Below are positions 33,697 through 41,823 of a stretch of DNA of 49,088 nucleotides, piece by piece (positions within the stretch are counted from its first letter, which is position 1; every line of letters begins with the position of its first letter). The translations under genes and the position numbers were made by a program. Source of the DNA: Anaerolineales bacterium (GTDB lineage Bacteria; Chloroflexota; Anaerolineae; Anaerolineales; UBA11579); contig JAJTXV010000006.1 of the NCBI GenBank assembly GCA_021463845.1, positions 1-49,088 on the forward strand, read 5' to 3'. Below the pieces are notes generated by a model. That model was not told the origin of the DNA and did not search any database. It saw only the letters and a program-made list of their open reading frames with translations.

Positions 33697-35142
33697 TTGG
33701 ATACTCCACTGCCAGACAGCGCAGAGGGTTTTGCGCGCTTTTATAAAATGCTGTACGAGCGGCCGCTCCCCGCCCACGCCCTGCGAGACTGGATCCGGCC
33801 GCTGTACACCGCCCGCGCCCGCAACAAAGGCCTGCTGGTGACCGCCTTCCGCGGCTCCAGCAAAACCACCACACTCAGCATCGCCTTCACCGCCTTCCGC
33901 ATCGGCCAGCAGCCGCACAAGAGCCATCTCATCATCCAGGCCGGCAACCAGGCCGCCAAGGACACCGCCGCCCAGGTGGCCGAGCTGATCCAACACAACG
34001 CCGGCTGGAAGGCGGCCTTCGGCCACCTGGAGCCGGACCGCAAGGTGAGCTGGGGCGCGGCCGGCTACGAGGTCAAGAGCACCATCGGAGACTACGCCGC
34101 CTGGCGCGCCGCTTGCGCCCAGGAGAAAGGCAAGGACCCCACCCTGCTGGGCCTGGGCTACAAATCACGCGCCATCATTGGCAAGCACCCCACCGGCCTG
34201 CTATTGATCGATGATATTCACGATGAGAGCAATACCCGCTCGGCCCGCGAGCTGCAGACCGTCATCAAGATCCTGACCGGCACCATCCTGCCCACGGTGA
34301 CGCCGCGCAGCTGGCAGCTCGTGGTGGGCACACCTTGGCGCAGCAACGATGCCCTGGCCTACCTGGCCGCCACGCGCCGCTTCAAAACCGCCCGCACGCC
34401 CATCCTGCGCCGCGGCCGCTCGCAGTGGGCAGCCAAGTTCCCGGCCGCCAGCATCCACAAGCTGCGCCAGCTGACCGGCACGGCCGAGTTTGCGCGCATG
34501 TACCTGCTCGACCTCAAGGCCGCCGAGGGCATCCACCTGCGGCCGGAGTGGCTTCAGCACTATCCGCATGAGAAGATCGAAGTAACCTGGCCGGTCGTAA
34601 TGGGCGTGGACTATGCCAGCACGGCGGATTCACTACGCGGCCGCCAGCGGGATTACTTCGCCGTCGCCATCGGCCGCGTGCTGCCCGGCGGCGGCATCGT
34701 GCTGGTGGATGGCTACCGCGCCCGCATCAGCCAGGGCGAGGCTGAGCAGCAGCTCAGCGCCCTGGCTGAGCGCTATCCCTCCACCCACATGATCGGCGTG
34801 GAGGCGGTTGGCAAAGGCGAGGAGTTCTACCACCTCATGCTGCGCACCACCCGCCTGCCGCTGATGCGCCTGCACCCGGGCGGCAAGACCAAGGGCCGCC
34901 GCTTCGAGGCCGGCATGGCGCCGCTGTTCGAGAGCGGGCGGGCGCGGCTGGCGGATGTCGAGACGCCGTTCCTGCGCGCCTTCCGCGAGGAGTGGCTGCG
35001 CTGGCCCGACGGTGAGCACGATGACACGCTGGACGCAGTGGCCTGGATGCTGCACGTCGGCAGCAGCTACATCCCGCCGCGCGCCGCGCAGCGCGAGACG
35101 CCCAAGCCGCGCAGCCCGTTCATGAGCCTGGGGCGCAAGTGA
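33697..35142 (+). CDS. Phage terminase large subunit (DNA-packaging ATPase/nuclease)
   Basis: 481 residues from TTG 33697. The start is chosen because AAAGGGGG ends 6 nt before it; the longer frame from TTG 33670 contains that site. The ATPase domain has Walker A FRGSSKTT (about 52-59), Walker B LLLIDD (about 172) and coupling motif VVGTPWR (about 211). The nuclease domain has acidic residues in GVDYAST (Asp305), GVEAVGKG (Glu369) and DDTLDAVAWML (Asp442-446). All expected motor and nuclease residues are present, so the enzyme looks functional. No small terminase lies beside it; host genes flank it on both sides. The other phage-type structural genes are on the opposite strand. Host-like GC-rich codon use indicates long residence. 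Confidence 0.92.
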   Translation: MDTPLPDSAEGFARFYKMLYERPLPAHALRDWIRPLYTARARNKGLLVTAFRGSSKTTTLSIAFTAFRIGQQPHKSHLIIQAGNQAAKDTAAQVAELIQHNAGWKAAFGHLEPDRKVSWGAAGYEVKSTIGDYAAWRAACAQEKGKDPTLLGLGYKSRAIIGKHPTGLLLIDDIHDESNTRSARELQTVIKILTGTILPTVTPRSWQLVVGTPWRSNDALAYLAATRRFKTARTPILRRGRSQWAAKFPAASIHKLRQLTGTAEFARMYLLDLKAAEGIHLRPEWLQHYPHEKIEVTWPVVMGVDYASTADSLRGRQRDYFAVAIGRVLPGGGIVLVDGYRARISQGEAEQQLSALAERYPSTHMIGVEAVGKGEEFYHLMLRTTRLPLMRLHPGGKTKGRRFEAGMAPLFESGRARLADVETPFLRAFREEWLRWPDGEHDDTLDAVAWMLHVGSSYIPPRAAQRETPKPRSPFMSLGRK

Positions 35143-35193
35143 GGGATTTTCAGGGATTGCGTGAGAACGGCGACATCATCTACAATGCGGGGC

Positions 35194-35907
35194 ATGGATA
35201 AACGCAAACTCATCATCGCAATACGTCTTATTTTGGGAGTAGCCACGGTAGCCGCGCTGATCAGGCAGTTCAACCTGGGCAGCGGCGGCAGCCCGGCCAA
35301 TTTCTTCAGCTACTTCACCAACCTCACCAACATCATCCTGGTGTTCGTGTACTTCAGTGGGGCCTGGACTCTGATCCAGAACCGCCAGCCCAGCGTCAAG
35401 CAGGAGATGCTGCGCGGCGGCTCGGTGGTGTTCATCCTGGTGGTGGGCCTGGTCTACGAGGTCATGCTGCGTAGCAGCATCGAGTCGCTCTACTCGTGGA
35501 GCAATCTGGTGGTGCACTACATCAACCCCATCATGGCCCTGGTGGACTGGCTCGTATGGCCGCCGCAGCAGAAGCTGCCCAGAAATGTGTGGGCCTACTG
35601 GCTGCTGTTCCCGCTGGGCTACCTGGCCTACACCTTGCTGCGCGGCCCCCTGGCCGCCTGGTACCCGTACGGCTTCCTGAACCCGATTGAACAGGGCGGC
35701 TACGGCGGTGTGGCGATCTACAGTGTGGCCATTACCGCGCTGTTCCTGTTCTTCAGCTGGATCGTGCTTAAGCTCACGCCCAAAACGGCCGTGGCACAAG
35801 CCAAGCCCGGCGCAAGCAAAGCTGTCAAGAAGACAGCTAAGAAGGCAGTCAAGAAAGTTGCCAAGAAAGCGGCTAAAAAGACCGCTCGAACAAAAACCCG
35901 CCGTTAG
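35194..35907 (+). CDS. Pr6Pr-like membrane protein with basic tail (paralogue 1)
   Basis: 237 residues with about six transmembrane segments, matching the Pr6Pr-type pattern: NFFSYFTNLTNIILVFVYF, VHYINPIMALVDWLVWPPQQ, LGYLAYTLLRGP and YPYGFLNP. The last ~35 residues are Lys/Ala repeats (KKTAKKAVKKVAKKAAKKT) like a histone-H1 tail. Function unknown. TACAAT lies 7 nt before the ATG and no Shine-Dalgarno is seen, so a leaderless mRNA is likely. A second copy lies at 36482 with one acetyltransferase gene between. Start chosen at MDKRK (35194), which matches the paralogue. Confidence 0.75.
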   Translation: MDKRKLIIAIRLILGVATVAALIRQFNLGSGGSPANFFSYFTNLTNIILVFVYFSGAWTLIQNRQPSVKQEMLRGGSVVFILVVGLVYEVMLRSSIESLYSWSNLVVHYINPIMALVDWLVWPPQQKLPRNVWAYWLLFPLGYLAYTLLRGPLAAWYPYGFLNPIEQGGYGGVAIYSVAITALFLFFSWIVLKLTPKTAVAQAKPGASKAVKKTAKKAVKKVAKKAAKKTARTKTRR

Positions 35908-35919
35908 GCGGGTTTTTTT
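35892..35919 (+). terminator. Intrinsic terminator after paralogue 1
   Basis: AAACCCGCC / GGCGGGTTT with a GTTA loop and T7; the stem overlaps the stop codon of the gene. Confidence 0.9.
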
Positions 35920-35966
35920 ATTCTTGTGCCGTCTCTCACTTAGACCATCCGTGCTATTATTTAGGC

Positions 35967-36440
35967 ATGGAAATCTCCTTGCGCCCAGTTGATCCAGCCG
36001 ACTATCCTACGTTTCTGATCCACCAGGCCGACGAGGTATCCCGTCAGATGGCCGCCTTCGGCCCCAAAGAAGTGCTGGACGAGACCGCCCATACGGCGCG
36101 CTGGGAGCGGCTTCTCGCCCTGCCCGACTCGGTGAACCGCACCATCCTGGCCGATGGCGAGGTGGTGGGCAACATTATGAAGTTCGTGATGTTTGACGAG
36201 AACGAGCTGGCCTATTGGATCGGTCGGGAGTACTGGGGTCGCGGCATCGCCAGCAAGGCGCTGCGCCTGTTTCTGCAGGAATACCGCCAGCGCCCGCTGG
36301 GGGCGCGGGCGGTGAAGGACAATGTTGGCTCGATCCGCGTGCTGGAGAAGTGCGGCTTCGTGCTTGTGGGCGAAGAACGCAGCTTCTCAGACATCCGCAA
36401 TGCGGATGTCGACGAAGTCATCATGCGTTTGGATCATTGA
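35967..36440 (+). CDS. GNAT acetyltransferase, RimJ/RimL-type
   Basis: 157 residues. ISLRPVDPADYPTFLIHQ at the start, YWIGREYWGRGIASKALRLF as the acetyl-CoA loop, and NVGSIRVLEKCGFVLVGEER near the end are the classic RimJ/RimL order. Substrate unknown; relatives modify ribosomal protein N-termini or small molecules. TATTAT lies 6 nt before the ATG with no Shine-Dalgarno: another probable leaderless gene. It separates the two Pr6Pr-like paralogues. Confidence 0.88.
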   Translation: MEISLRPVDPADYPTFLIHQADEVSRQMAAFGPKEVLDETAHTARWERLLALPDSVNRTILADGEVVGNIMKFVMFDENELAYWIGREYWGRGIASKALRLFLQEYRQRPLGARAVKDNVGSIRVLEKCGFVLVGEERSFSDIRNADVDEVIMRLDH

Positions 36441-36481
36441 TCCTATTGCGCACAGGCTAAAGCCTGCTTTACAATCCAAGC

Positions 36482-37189
36482 ATGGACAAGCGCAAGGCAC
36501 TTATCGTAGTTCGTCTTTTCTTCGGTCTGCTCACCTTCTACGCCATCGGCGTGCAGTTGGGCATTCATGTCAGCCTGGGTTTTGACCCGGTCAATTTCTT
36601 CAGCTACTTCACCAACCTCAGCAACCTGTTCCTGGCGGTGATCTTCATCGCCGGCGGCCTGATGCTGTGGCGGAAGCAAACCCCTACCCGCGATCAGGAT
36701 TCGACGCGGGGCGCTTCCGTGGTCTACATTGCCGTGGTGGGTATCGTCTATGGCATCCTGCTGAGGAACATTGACCTGGGCTCACTGCTGCCCTGGATCA
36801 ATACGCTGCTGCACTACGTCAACCCGGCCGTAGCCGTGATCGATTGGTTCGTGGCTCCACCCGCCAACAAGCTGGCTGGCAACGCCTGGCGCGGCTGGAT
36901 ACTGTTCCCGCTCGCATATCTGGCGTACACCCTCACGCGCGGTGCGGCGGTGAACTGGTACCCCTATCCGTTCCTGAACCCGGCCAATGTGGGCGGCTAT
37001 GGGATTGTGGCGCTGTACTGTCTTGCCATTGTCGTGGTGTTCTTTGCCCTCAGCTGGGCAGTGATCCGCGTGGTCAACAACCGTGCGGCGCCAGCCTCCA
37101 AGGCCACAACCAGGAAGAAAGCTGTGGCCAAGAAAAAGACCACAGCAAAAGCAAAAGCCAAGGCCAAGCGCAAGAGCGCTCGTCGCTAA
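36482..37189 (+). CDS. Pr6Pr-like membrane protein with basic tail (paralogue 2)
   Basis: 235 residues, same six-helix plan and motifs as the 35194 gene (NFFSYFTNLSNLFLAVIF, LHYVNPAVAVIDWFVAPP, LAYLAYTLTRGA, YPYPFLNP) and the same kind of Lys/Ala-rich C-terminus (KKAVAKKKTTAKAKAKAK). The pair looks like a gene duplication. TACAAT lies 6 nt before the ATG and a weak -35 (TTGCGC) 18 nt further upstream, fitting leaderless transcription. Function unknown. Confidence 0.75.
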   Translation: MDKRKALIVVRLFFGLLTFYAIGVQLGIHVSLGFDPVNFFSYFTNLSNLFLAVIFIAGGLMLWRKQTPTRDQDSTRGASVVYIAVVGIVYGILLRNIDLGSLLPWINTLLHYVNPAVAVIDWFVAPPANKLAGNAWRGWILFPLAYLAYTLTRGAAVNWYPYPFLNPANVGGYGIVALYCLAIVVVFFALSWAVIRVVNNRAAPASKATTRKKAVAKKKTTAKAKAKAKRKSARR

Positions 37190-37193
37190 AAAC

Positions 37194-37222
37194 AAAAAAG
37201 CTCGCTTTCAGCGGGCTTTTTT
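37194..37222. terminator. Bidirectional intrinsic terminator
   Basis: AAAAAAGCTCGCT / AGCGGGCTTTTTT with a TTC loop, between paralogue 2 and the convergent lipoprotein gene. Confidence 0.88.
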
Positions 37223-37853
37223 ATTGTGCGGGTTCGCCGGCCTGGATCCACTGCAAGTACGCCGGCACCAGCTCAGCAAAGAAGCCATACTGGTCGGCCC
37301 CGTTCTCGGTCGGCCCGGTGAGCAGGATGTAGAGATTGCGGTACGCGATCTCTACGCCGATGCCGCCAGCCGAATCCTGCCAGACGAGATGCTCGGCCTC
37401 AACGCCCGGCAGGTCATCCAGCAGGGTCAGCTCGCCGCTGTCGAGGCGGCTCCACACATCGGCGTGCCATTCGCGGCTCAGCACGGTCAGCGGGCCATCG
37501 GCGGTTTCGTAGATGTTGACCACATTGACCAGATACAGCGGCCCGGCCCCAGCCTGGCGGTCGAGCTGGCGCTGCCAGCCCACCAGGCGCCCGGTGGCGG
37601 CGATGTACTCCGCTCCGTCGGCGCGCAGCTCCAGGATGCGGCTGTTGGGCGATTCAGTGCCAACGCTCATCGGCACGTAAGCGCCGCCGGTTTGCTCAGG
37701 CGACAGCAGGAAGTCCTGGGGGGCGTTTAGAAAGTAGCCGCCTGCCATCAGGAAGGGTACACGGGTGGGATCAGCCTTGGTCTCAGCCTGCGGGCTGCAG
37801 GCCGTCAGGCCAAACAGTACAAATGTCAATGCAATCGCTACATATCTCTTCAA
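37221..37853 (-). CDS. Secreted lipoprotein of unknown function
   Basis: 210 residues from TTG 37853, chosen because GGAGG lies 6 nt upstream; the frame upstream has no ribosome site. Signal peptide LKRYVAIALTFVLFGLTACS with lipobox LTAC (Cys about 19). The mature part is alpha/beta without a known motif; PFLMAGGYFLNAPQDFLLSP and WEYEVYIAYRNLYILLTG-like strands are visible. Convergent with the Pr6Pr-like gene. Surface location is likely; role unknown. Confidence 0.7.
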   Translation of the reverse strand: MKRYVAIALTFVLFGLTACSPQAETKADPTRVPFLMAGGYFLNAPQDFLLSPEQTGGAYVPMSVGTESPNSRILELRADGAEYIAATGRLVGWQRQLDRQAGAGPLYLVNVVNIYETADGPLTVLSREWHADVWSRLDSGELTLLDDLPGVEAEHLVWQDSAGGIGVEIAYRNLYILLTGPTENGADQYGFFAELVPAYLQWIQAGEPAQ

Positions 37854-37927
37854 ATTCAGCCTCCAAAGGCAGCCCAACTATAGCACCAGCGGCGCAACGC
37901 GTGGCCGGAGGGAGTGTTTATTAATTT

Positions 37928-37943
37928 ACGTACGGTGTGCCGT
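37928..37943. promoter_or_regulatory. Dyad upstream of the 54-aa gene
   Basis: GTACGG TGTG CCGTAC, a 6-bp perfect inverted repeat 22 nt before the start of the 54-aa membrane protein gene. It could be an operator or a short 5' hairpin. No matching site was noticed elsewhere in the window. Confidence 0.4.
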
Positions 37944-37965
37944 ACAGCCATAACAAGGAGATCTG

Positions 37966-38130
37966 ATGAACCTTCAGAAACCCACCACCGCTTTGCAAGC
38001 AATCTTTTTTGTCCTCGTTGGTCTGCAGTACTTCGGCGTCGAGATCCCGTTCGCTGACCAGATCACTGGTCTGGCCGGTATCCTGGGCGGCGCGGGCGGC
38101 CTGCTGGGCGCCTTCACCGACAAGAAGTAA
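37966..38130 (+). CDS. Tiny membrane protein, holin-like size
   Basis: 54 residues: a hydrophobic helix (LQAIFFVLVGLQYFGV) and a Gly/Ala/Leu-rich second segment (GLAGILGGAGGLLGAF), ending TDKK. Two short helices with a charged end resemble the smallest phage holins, but the ribosome site is an ordinary AAGGAG, unlike the GGGGG site of the phage-type set. It is a single-gene unit between a dyad and a strong terminator. Holin, toxin-like or unrelated roles are all possible. Confidence 0.55.
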   Translation: MNLQKPTTALQAIFFVLVGLQYFGVEIPFADQITGLAGILGGAGGLLGAFTDKK

Positions 38131-38148
38131 CCGAAGGCAGTATTCATT

Positions 38149-38178
38149 AAAGAGGCCGGGCAAATTGCCCGGCCTCTT
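38149..38178. terminator. Bidirectional intrinsic terminator
   Basis: AAAGAGGCCGGGCAA / TTGCCCGGCCTCTTT, a long stem with essentially no loop beyond the centre, separating the 54-aa gene from the convergent diguanylate cyclase gene. Confidence 0.88.
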
Positions 38179-38181
38179 TGC

Positions 38182-39669
38182 TTAAGCATCCCGGTACAGC
38201 TGCACCTGGTTCTTGCCGGATTGTTTGGCCGTGTATAGGGCTTCGTCGGCCTGGTTTAGCAGACGGGTCAGATCAGTATCATCCCCGCGCCGGCCTGAGT
38301 AACAAGCTACTCCAATACTGAGCGAGGCAACCTCACCGGTTTCGAGCACCAGCGGGCTGCTGACATACTGGTTGCGGATACGCTCGGCCACGTCGCCGGC
38401 CTCGCTCAAGGTGGTGCCGGGCAGCACCAGCAGGAACTCATCGCCGCCCCAGCGCCCGCTCCAGTCATAGCGGCGCTTCTGGGTCTTGATGCAGCGCGCC
38501 AGCTCGAGAATCACCTTGTCACCCACGGCGTGTCCGTGGGTGTCGTTGATGACCTTGAGGTCATCCAGATCGATCAGCACCAGGCATAGCGGGCGCGCCT
38601 CACGCTGCGAGCGGAACCATTCGGCTTCCGCATGCTCGGTGACGGCGCGGCGGTTGAGCAGCCCGGTGAGCGGGTCCTGCATCGCCAGGGCCTGCATCTC
38701 TTCCAGCGAGAAGCGCAGCTGGTCCTCCAGGCGTTTGCGTTCGGTAATGTCGCGCACCACGCTTTGGTGATAGAGCGGCTCACCCTGCTCGTCAGTCACC
38801 AGGGTGATGCTGATCTCGGTCATGATGCGACTGCCGTCTTTGCGGATCATGGTGCGCTCGAAAAGCGGAATGACCCCTTCGCGCTGCAAACGCGAGAAGT
38901 TGGCTTTCATTGCTGCCAGCTCCGTGGGGGCGATCACTTCCGCCATGGGCTTGCCCACCAGCTCCTGCGGGGTATAGCCCAGCAGAGCCGCGGCTTGGTC
39001 ATTGACCTCCAGGTAACGCAGGCGCGGGTCGATCAGGAATACGGCGTCATTGGTGCGGGTGAACAGCGAGCGGTAACGGCCCTCATTACGGCGGGCTTCG
39101 ATCAAGCTGTCGCGCAACACCAGGTCACCCAATAGAAAGATGAACACCAGTGACAGGAAGCTGATCAGGAGCGGGGTCCATTCAGCATCCTGCGCCATAC
39201 GCGCGATCTCCGGCGGCAGATAGCGGTGCAAAGCCAGGGCAAAGATGAGGATGTCAAGGATCAGGGTAAGCAAGGCCATGAACATGGCCACGCGGCCGCT
39301 GAGCAGCAGGCGAGTGAGAACAATAAGCAAGAACTGGGGCACCAGCCAAATGTTGTTGGTATTGGTTTCGATCAACACCACGCAGGTAGCCAGCGCCCAA
39401 AAGACCCACACCACCAGACTGGTGGCCAGGGTCACCCGGCCCCGCTGCCACATAAACCAGATCACTATCAGGAAGATAAAACTGAACGCCTGGATCGTGC
39501 GCACAAAGAGCGTGGCTTCCAGAATGCGCCCGCTAAAGCCCCACCCCAACGGGATCATGATGCAAATGACCCAGAAGACCAGCCCAAAGTAGCGCGAACG
39601 CAGCTCCTCTGAGATGTCTCCGGCGCGGCTCAGGCGCAGCAGGTTTCTAAGGCTTTGCATGACTTGCAT
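38182..39669 (-). CDS. Diguanylate cyclase with membrane sensor and PAS domain
   Basis: 495 residues. Five to six transmembrane segments (about 28-190), a PAS domain (YRSLFTRTNDAVFLIDPRLR onward, about 195-310) with PAC-type YHQSVVRDITERKRLE, then GGDEF (about 330-495). The active-site motif RWGGDEF (about 405) is intact, and DPLTGLLNRRAVTEHAEAEW is the usual GGDEF start. Synthesis of cyclic di-GMP is expected. No RxxD inhibition site is obvious. Directly downstream of a second diguanylate cyclase on the same strand; the two have related GGDEF domains but different sensors. Confidence 0.9.
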   Translation of the reverse strand: MQVMQSLRNLLRLSRAGDISEELRSRYFGLVFWVICIMIPLGWGFSGRILEATLFVRTIQAFSFIFLIVIWFMWQRGRVTLATSLVVWVFWALATCVVLIETNTNNIWLVPQFLLIVLTRLLLSGRVAMFMALLTLILDILIFALALHRYLPPEIARMAQDAEWTPLLISFLSLVFIFLLGDLVLRDSLIEARRNEGRYRSLFTRTNDAVFLIDPRLRYLEVNDQAAALLGYTPQELVGKPMAEVIAPTELAAMKANFSRLQREGVIPLFERTMIRKDGSRIMTEISITLVTDEQGEPLYHQSVVRDITERKRLEDQLRFSLEEMQALAMQDPLTGLLNRRAVTEHAEAEWFRSQREARPLCLVLIDLDDLKVINDTHGHAVGDKVILELARCIKTQKRRYDWSGRWGGDEFLLVLPGTTLSEAGDVAERIRNQYVSSPLVLETGEVASLSIGVACYSGRRGDDTDLTRLLNQADEALYTAKQSGKNQVQLYRDA

Positions 39670-39704
39670 GTCAAAAAACGACCGGAAGAAATATAACTGA
39701 AAAC

Positions 39705-41804
39705 TCAGGCCATGCTGTCTTCGGCAACGCCCACCTGGTTGCGCCCGGCCTGCTTGGCGCTGTACAGCGCCCGGTCCGCCTCGGCGAACAGGCTGTCCAG
39801 CGTATTGGCCTTCCCCTGATTGGATACCACGCCCAGGCTGACGTGCAGGTGCTCCTCAATGCCGCCGTTGAGGTGCAGGCGGCTGCGGTTGATGCGCTCA
39901 CGCAGGCGTTCGGCCACCTGCCGGGCGGTCTTCTTGTCGGCGCCCGGCAGCAGCAGCAGGAACTCATCGCCGCCCCAGCGCCCGGCCCAGTCATTGCGGC
40001 GCATACTCGTCTTGAGCAGGTTGCCCAGGGTGCGCAGCGCCTCGTCGCCGGCCAGGTGGCCGTGGGTGTCGTTGAGCTCTTTCAAATGGTCCACATCCAG
40101 CAGCACAAGGCTGAGCGGCGTCCGGTCTTGCTGGGCGCGCTGCCACTCCACATCGGCCCGCTCAGTGATCGCACGGCGGTTGAGCAGGCCGGTGAGTTCA
40201 TCCGTCATGGCCTGGGCTTCTGAAGCGCGCAGGCTGCGCTCCAGCTCCTCGCGCAGCTGCATTTCATTGTCAACATCCCGCCCCGCAGCCTGCACTTCAA
40301 CCAGCACTCCATTCTCATCAAAAATGCCGCGGTCGGTCCACTCCACCCAGCGCAGCACGCCATCCGCGCGTGGATTTTGATTGCGGCTGGACGAAAACGG
40401 CCGGTCGAGAGTAATGGCTTCGATCTTGGAGCGCAGATCGCGGGCCGCTTCCTCGGACGGCATTTGCTCCCATACTTGAAGCTTGCTCAGGTCGCCCGAC
40501 AGTCCAAAGAAGCGCAGGTAGGCCTCGTTGGCAAAAGTGATCTGGCCATAGGGTGTGTAGCGGCAGATCATGTCGGTCTGGTCCTGCAAAATGGCCAGGT
40601 AATGCTGCTGGCTGCGGTGCAGGGCGCGCTCCACCCGCTGGCGCTGGATGGCGCCGCCCAGGATGCCGGCCGCGCCGCGCAGGGCGTCCTCTTCCTCGGA
40701 AGACCAGTCGCGCTCGGTTTTGATCTCATCAAAGCCGATGAAACCCCACCATTCGTCACCCACAAAGATGGGCACGATGAGGATGGACTTGAGCCCTTGG
40801 GACTGCAGCTGGCGGCGCTCCATATCCGGCAGGTCTTGCACATTGGCATTGATGACCTGATTGTTGGAGAGCAGATCCACCCAGCGCATCAAGCCAGCCT
40901 CGCGGAAGTGCATGCTCTTGAAGCGGCCCAACTCCAGATAGCCGCCCACACCCTCGGCGCTCCAGGCATACACTTCGTGCGACATCAGATCGCTGGCGTA
41001 ACCGCTGGCATTCTCAAAAATACGCACCCGGTCCACACCGGTGGCCTGGCCCAGCTCCTGCACCACCTGGTTGATGCTGTCGGCGAACGAGCGCCCGCGG
41101 AACAAGCGCTCGGCCGCCACAGAGACCGCCGCCAGGATGGCGCCGCGCCGGCGCAGGTTGGCCTCTTGTGTGGCCTGGCTGGCCTGGGCGGCACGCAGAT
41201 CGGCCACGCTCTCCACCAGCGAATCTTCTTTGGCCTGCGCCTCGCTGAAAGCGGTGCGCAGGCGACGTACATACACCTGGGTCAGCCCCACGGCGATGAG
41301 GAAGAACAATGACTGCGCCAGCCAAAAGGCCAACGGGGTCAGCACTGTCGCTTCCATCTCCGGATTGGCCAGGCGGTTGCGGAAGAGCAGGTAGTTGTAC
41401 ATGATGGTGAACAAAGCCAGGCCGGAGGCGAACGAACCGCTGACCAGCAGACCTGCCATCAGTACCACCAGCATCTGGCCAAATGCAGAGACGCTGTAGA
41501 TGCCCGCGCCGTAATACATGGAGACCGCCAGCAACACCCAGAAGGCCAACAGCATGCTCATGCCGGCTGCAGTCAGGCGGCCGCGCTGCAAAAGCCACAG
41601 GGTGAGCAGCTCAGTGATCAGCACACCCCACGCAGCCAGGATCCCGGTTTGATTGGTGGGAGTAAGGATTATGAAAACAAAAAGGAAGCCGAGTGTGGCC
41701 GGGATGAGCACTAACAAAATGCCGTGCAGAAGGCGGGCACGGCGATTGAGCTCAGATGTGCCCATCTCAGGGGAGGTCAACCAGCGTTGAAACCGTTCGA
41801 TCAT
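39705..41804 (-). CDS. Diguanylate cyclase with membrane, GAF and PAS domains
   Basis: 699 residues. About six transmembrane segments (25-190), coiled coil, GAF-like domain (about 215-385, with WWGFIGFDEIKTERDWSSEE), PAS domain (about 390-510), then GGDEF with GRWGGDEF near 609 and DELTGLLNRRAITERADVEW at its start. Catalytically intact. The GAF-like region parallels that of the HD-GYP protein at 2720, so opposing cyclic di-GMP enzymes may sense the same signal. Start at 41804 is preferred; the frame upstream overlaps the hydrolase gene. A TAAAAT box lies 10 nt before it. Confidence 0.9.
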   Translation of the reverse strand: MIERFQRWLTSPEMGTSELNRRARLLHGILLVLIPATLGFLFVFIILTPTNQTGILAAWGVLITELLTLWLLQRGRLTAAGMSMLLAFWVLLAVSMYYGAGIYSVSAFGQMLVVLMAGLLVSGSFASGLALFTIMYNYLLFRNRLANPEMEATVLTPLAFWLAQSLFFLIAVGLTQVYVRRLRTAFSEAQAKEDSLVESVADLRAAQASQATQEANLRRRGAILAAVSVAAERLFRGRSFADSINQVVQELGQATGVDRVRIFENASGYASDLMSHEVYAWSAEGVGGYLELGRFKSMHFREAGLMRWVDLLSNNQVINANVQDLPDMERRQLQSQGLKSILIVPIFVGDEWWGFIGFDEIKTERDWSSEEEDALRGAAGILGGAIQRQRVERALHRSQQHYLAILQDQTDMICRYTPYGQITFANEAYLRFFGLSGDLSKLQVWEQMPSEEAARDLRSKIEAITLDRPFSSSRNQNPRADGVLRWVEWTDRGIFDENGVLVEVQAAGRDVDNEMQLREELERSLRASEAQAMTDELTGLLNRRAITERADVEWQRAQQDRTPLSLVLLDVDHLKELNDTHGHLAGDEALRTLGNLLKTSMRRNDWAGRWGGDEFLLLLPGADKKTARQVAERLRERINRSRLHLNGGIEEHLHVSLGVVSNQGKANTLDSLFAEADRALYSAKQAGRNQVGVAEDSMA

Positions 41805-41823
41805 TGCTAACTGGATTTTAATA

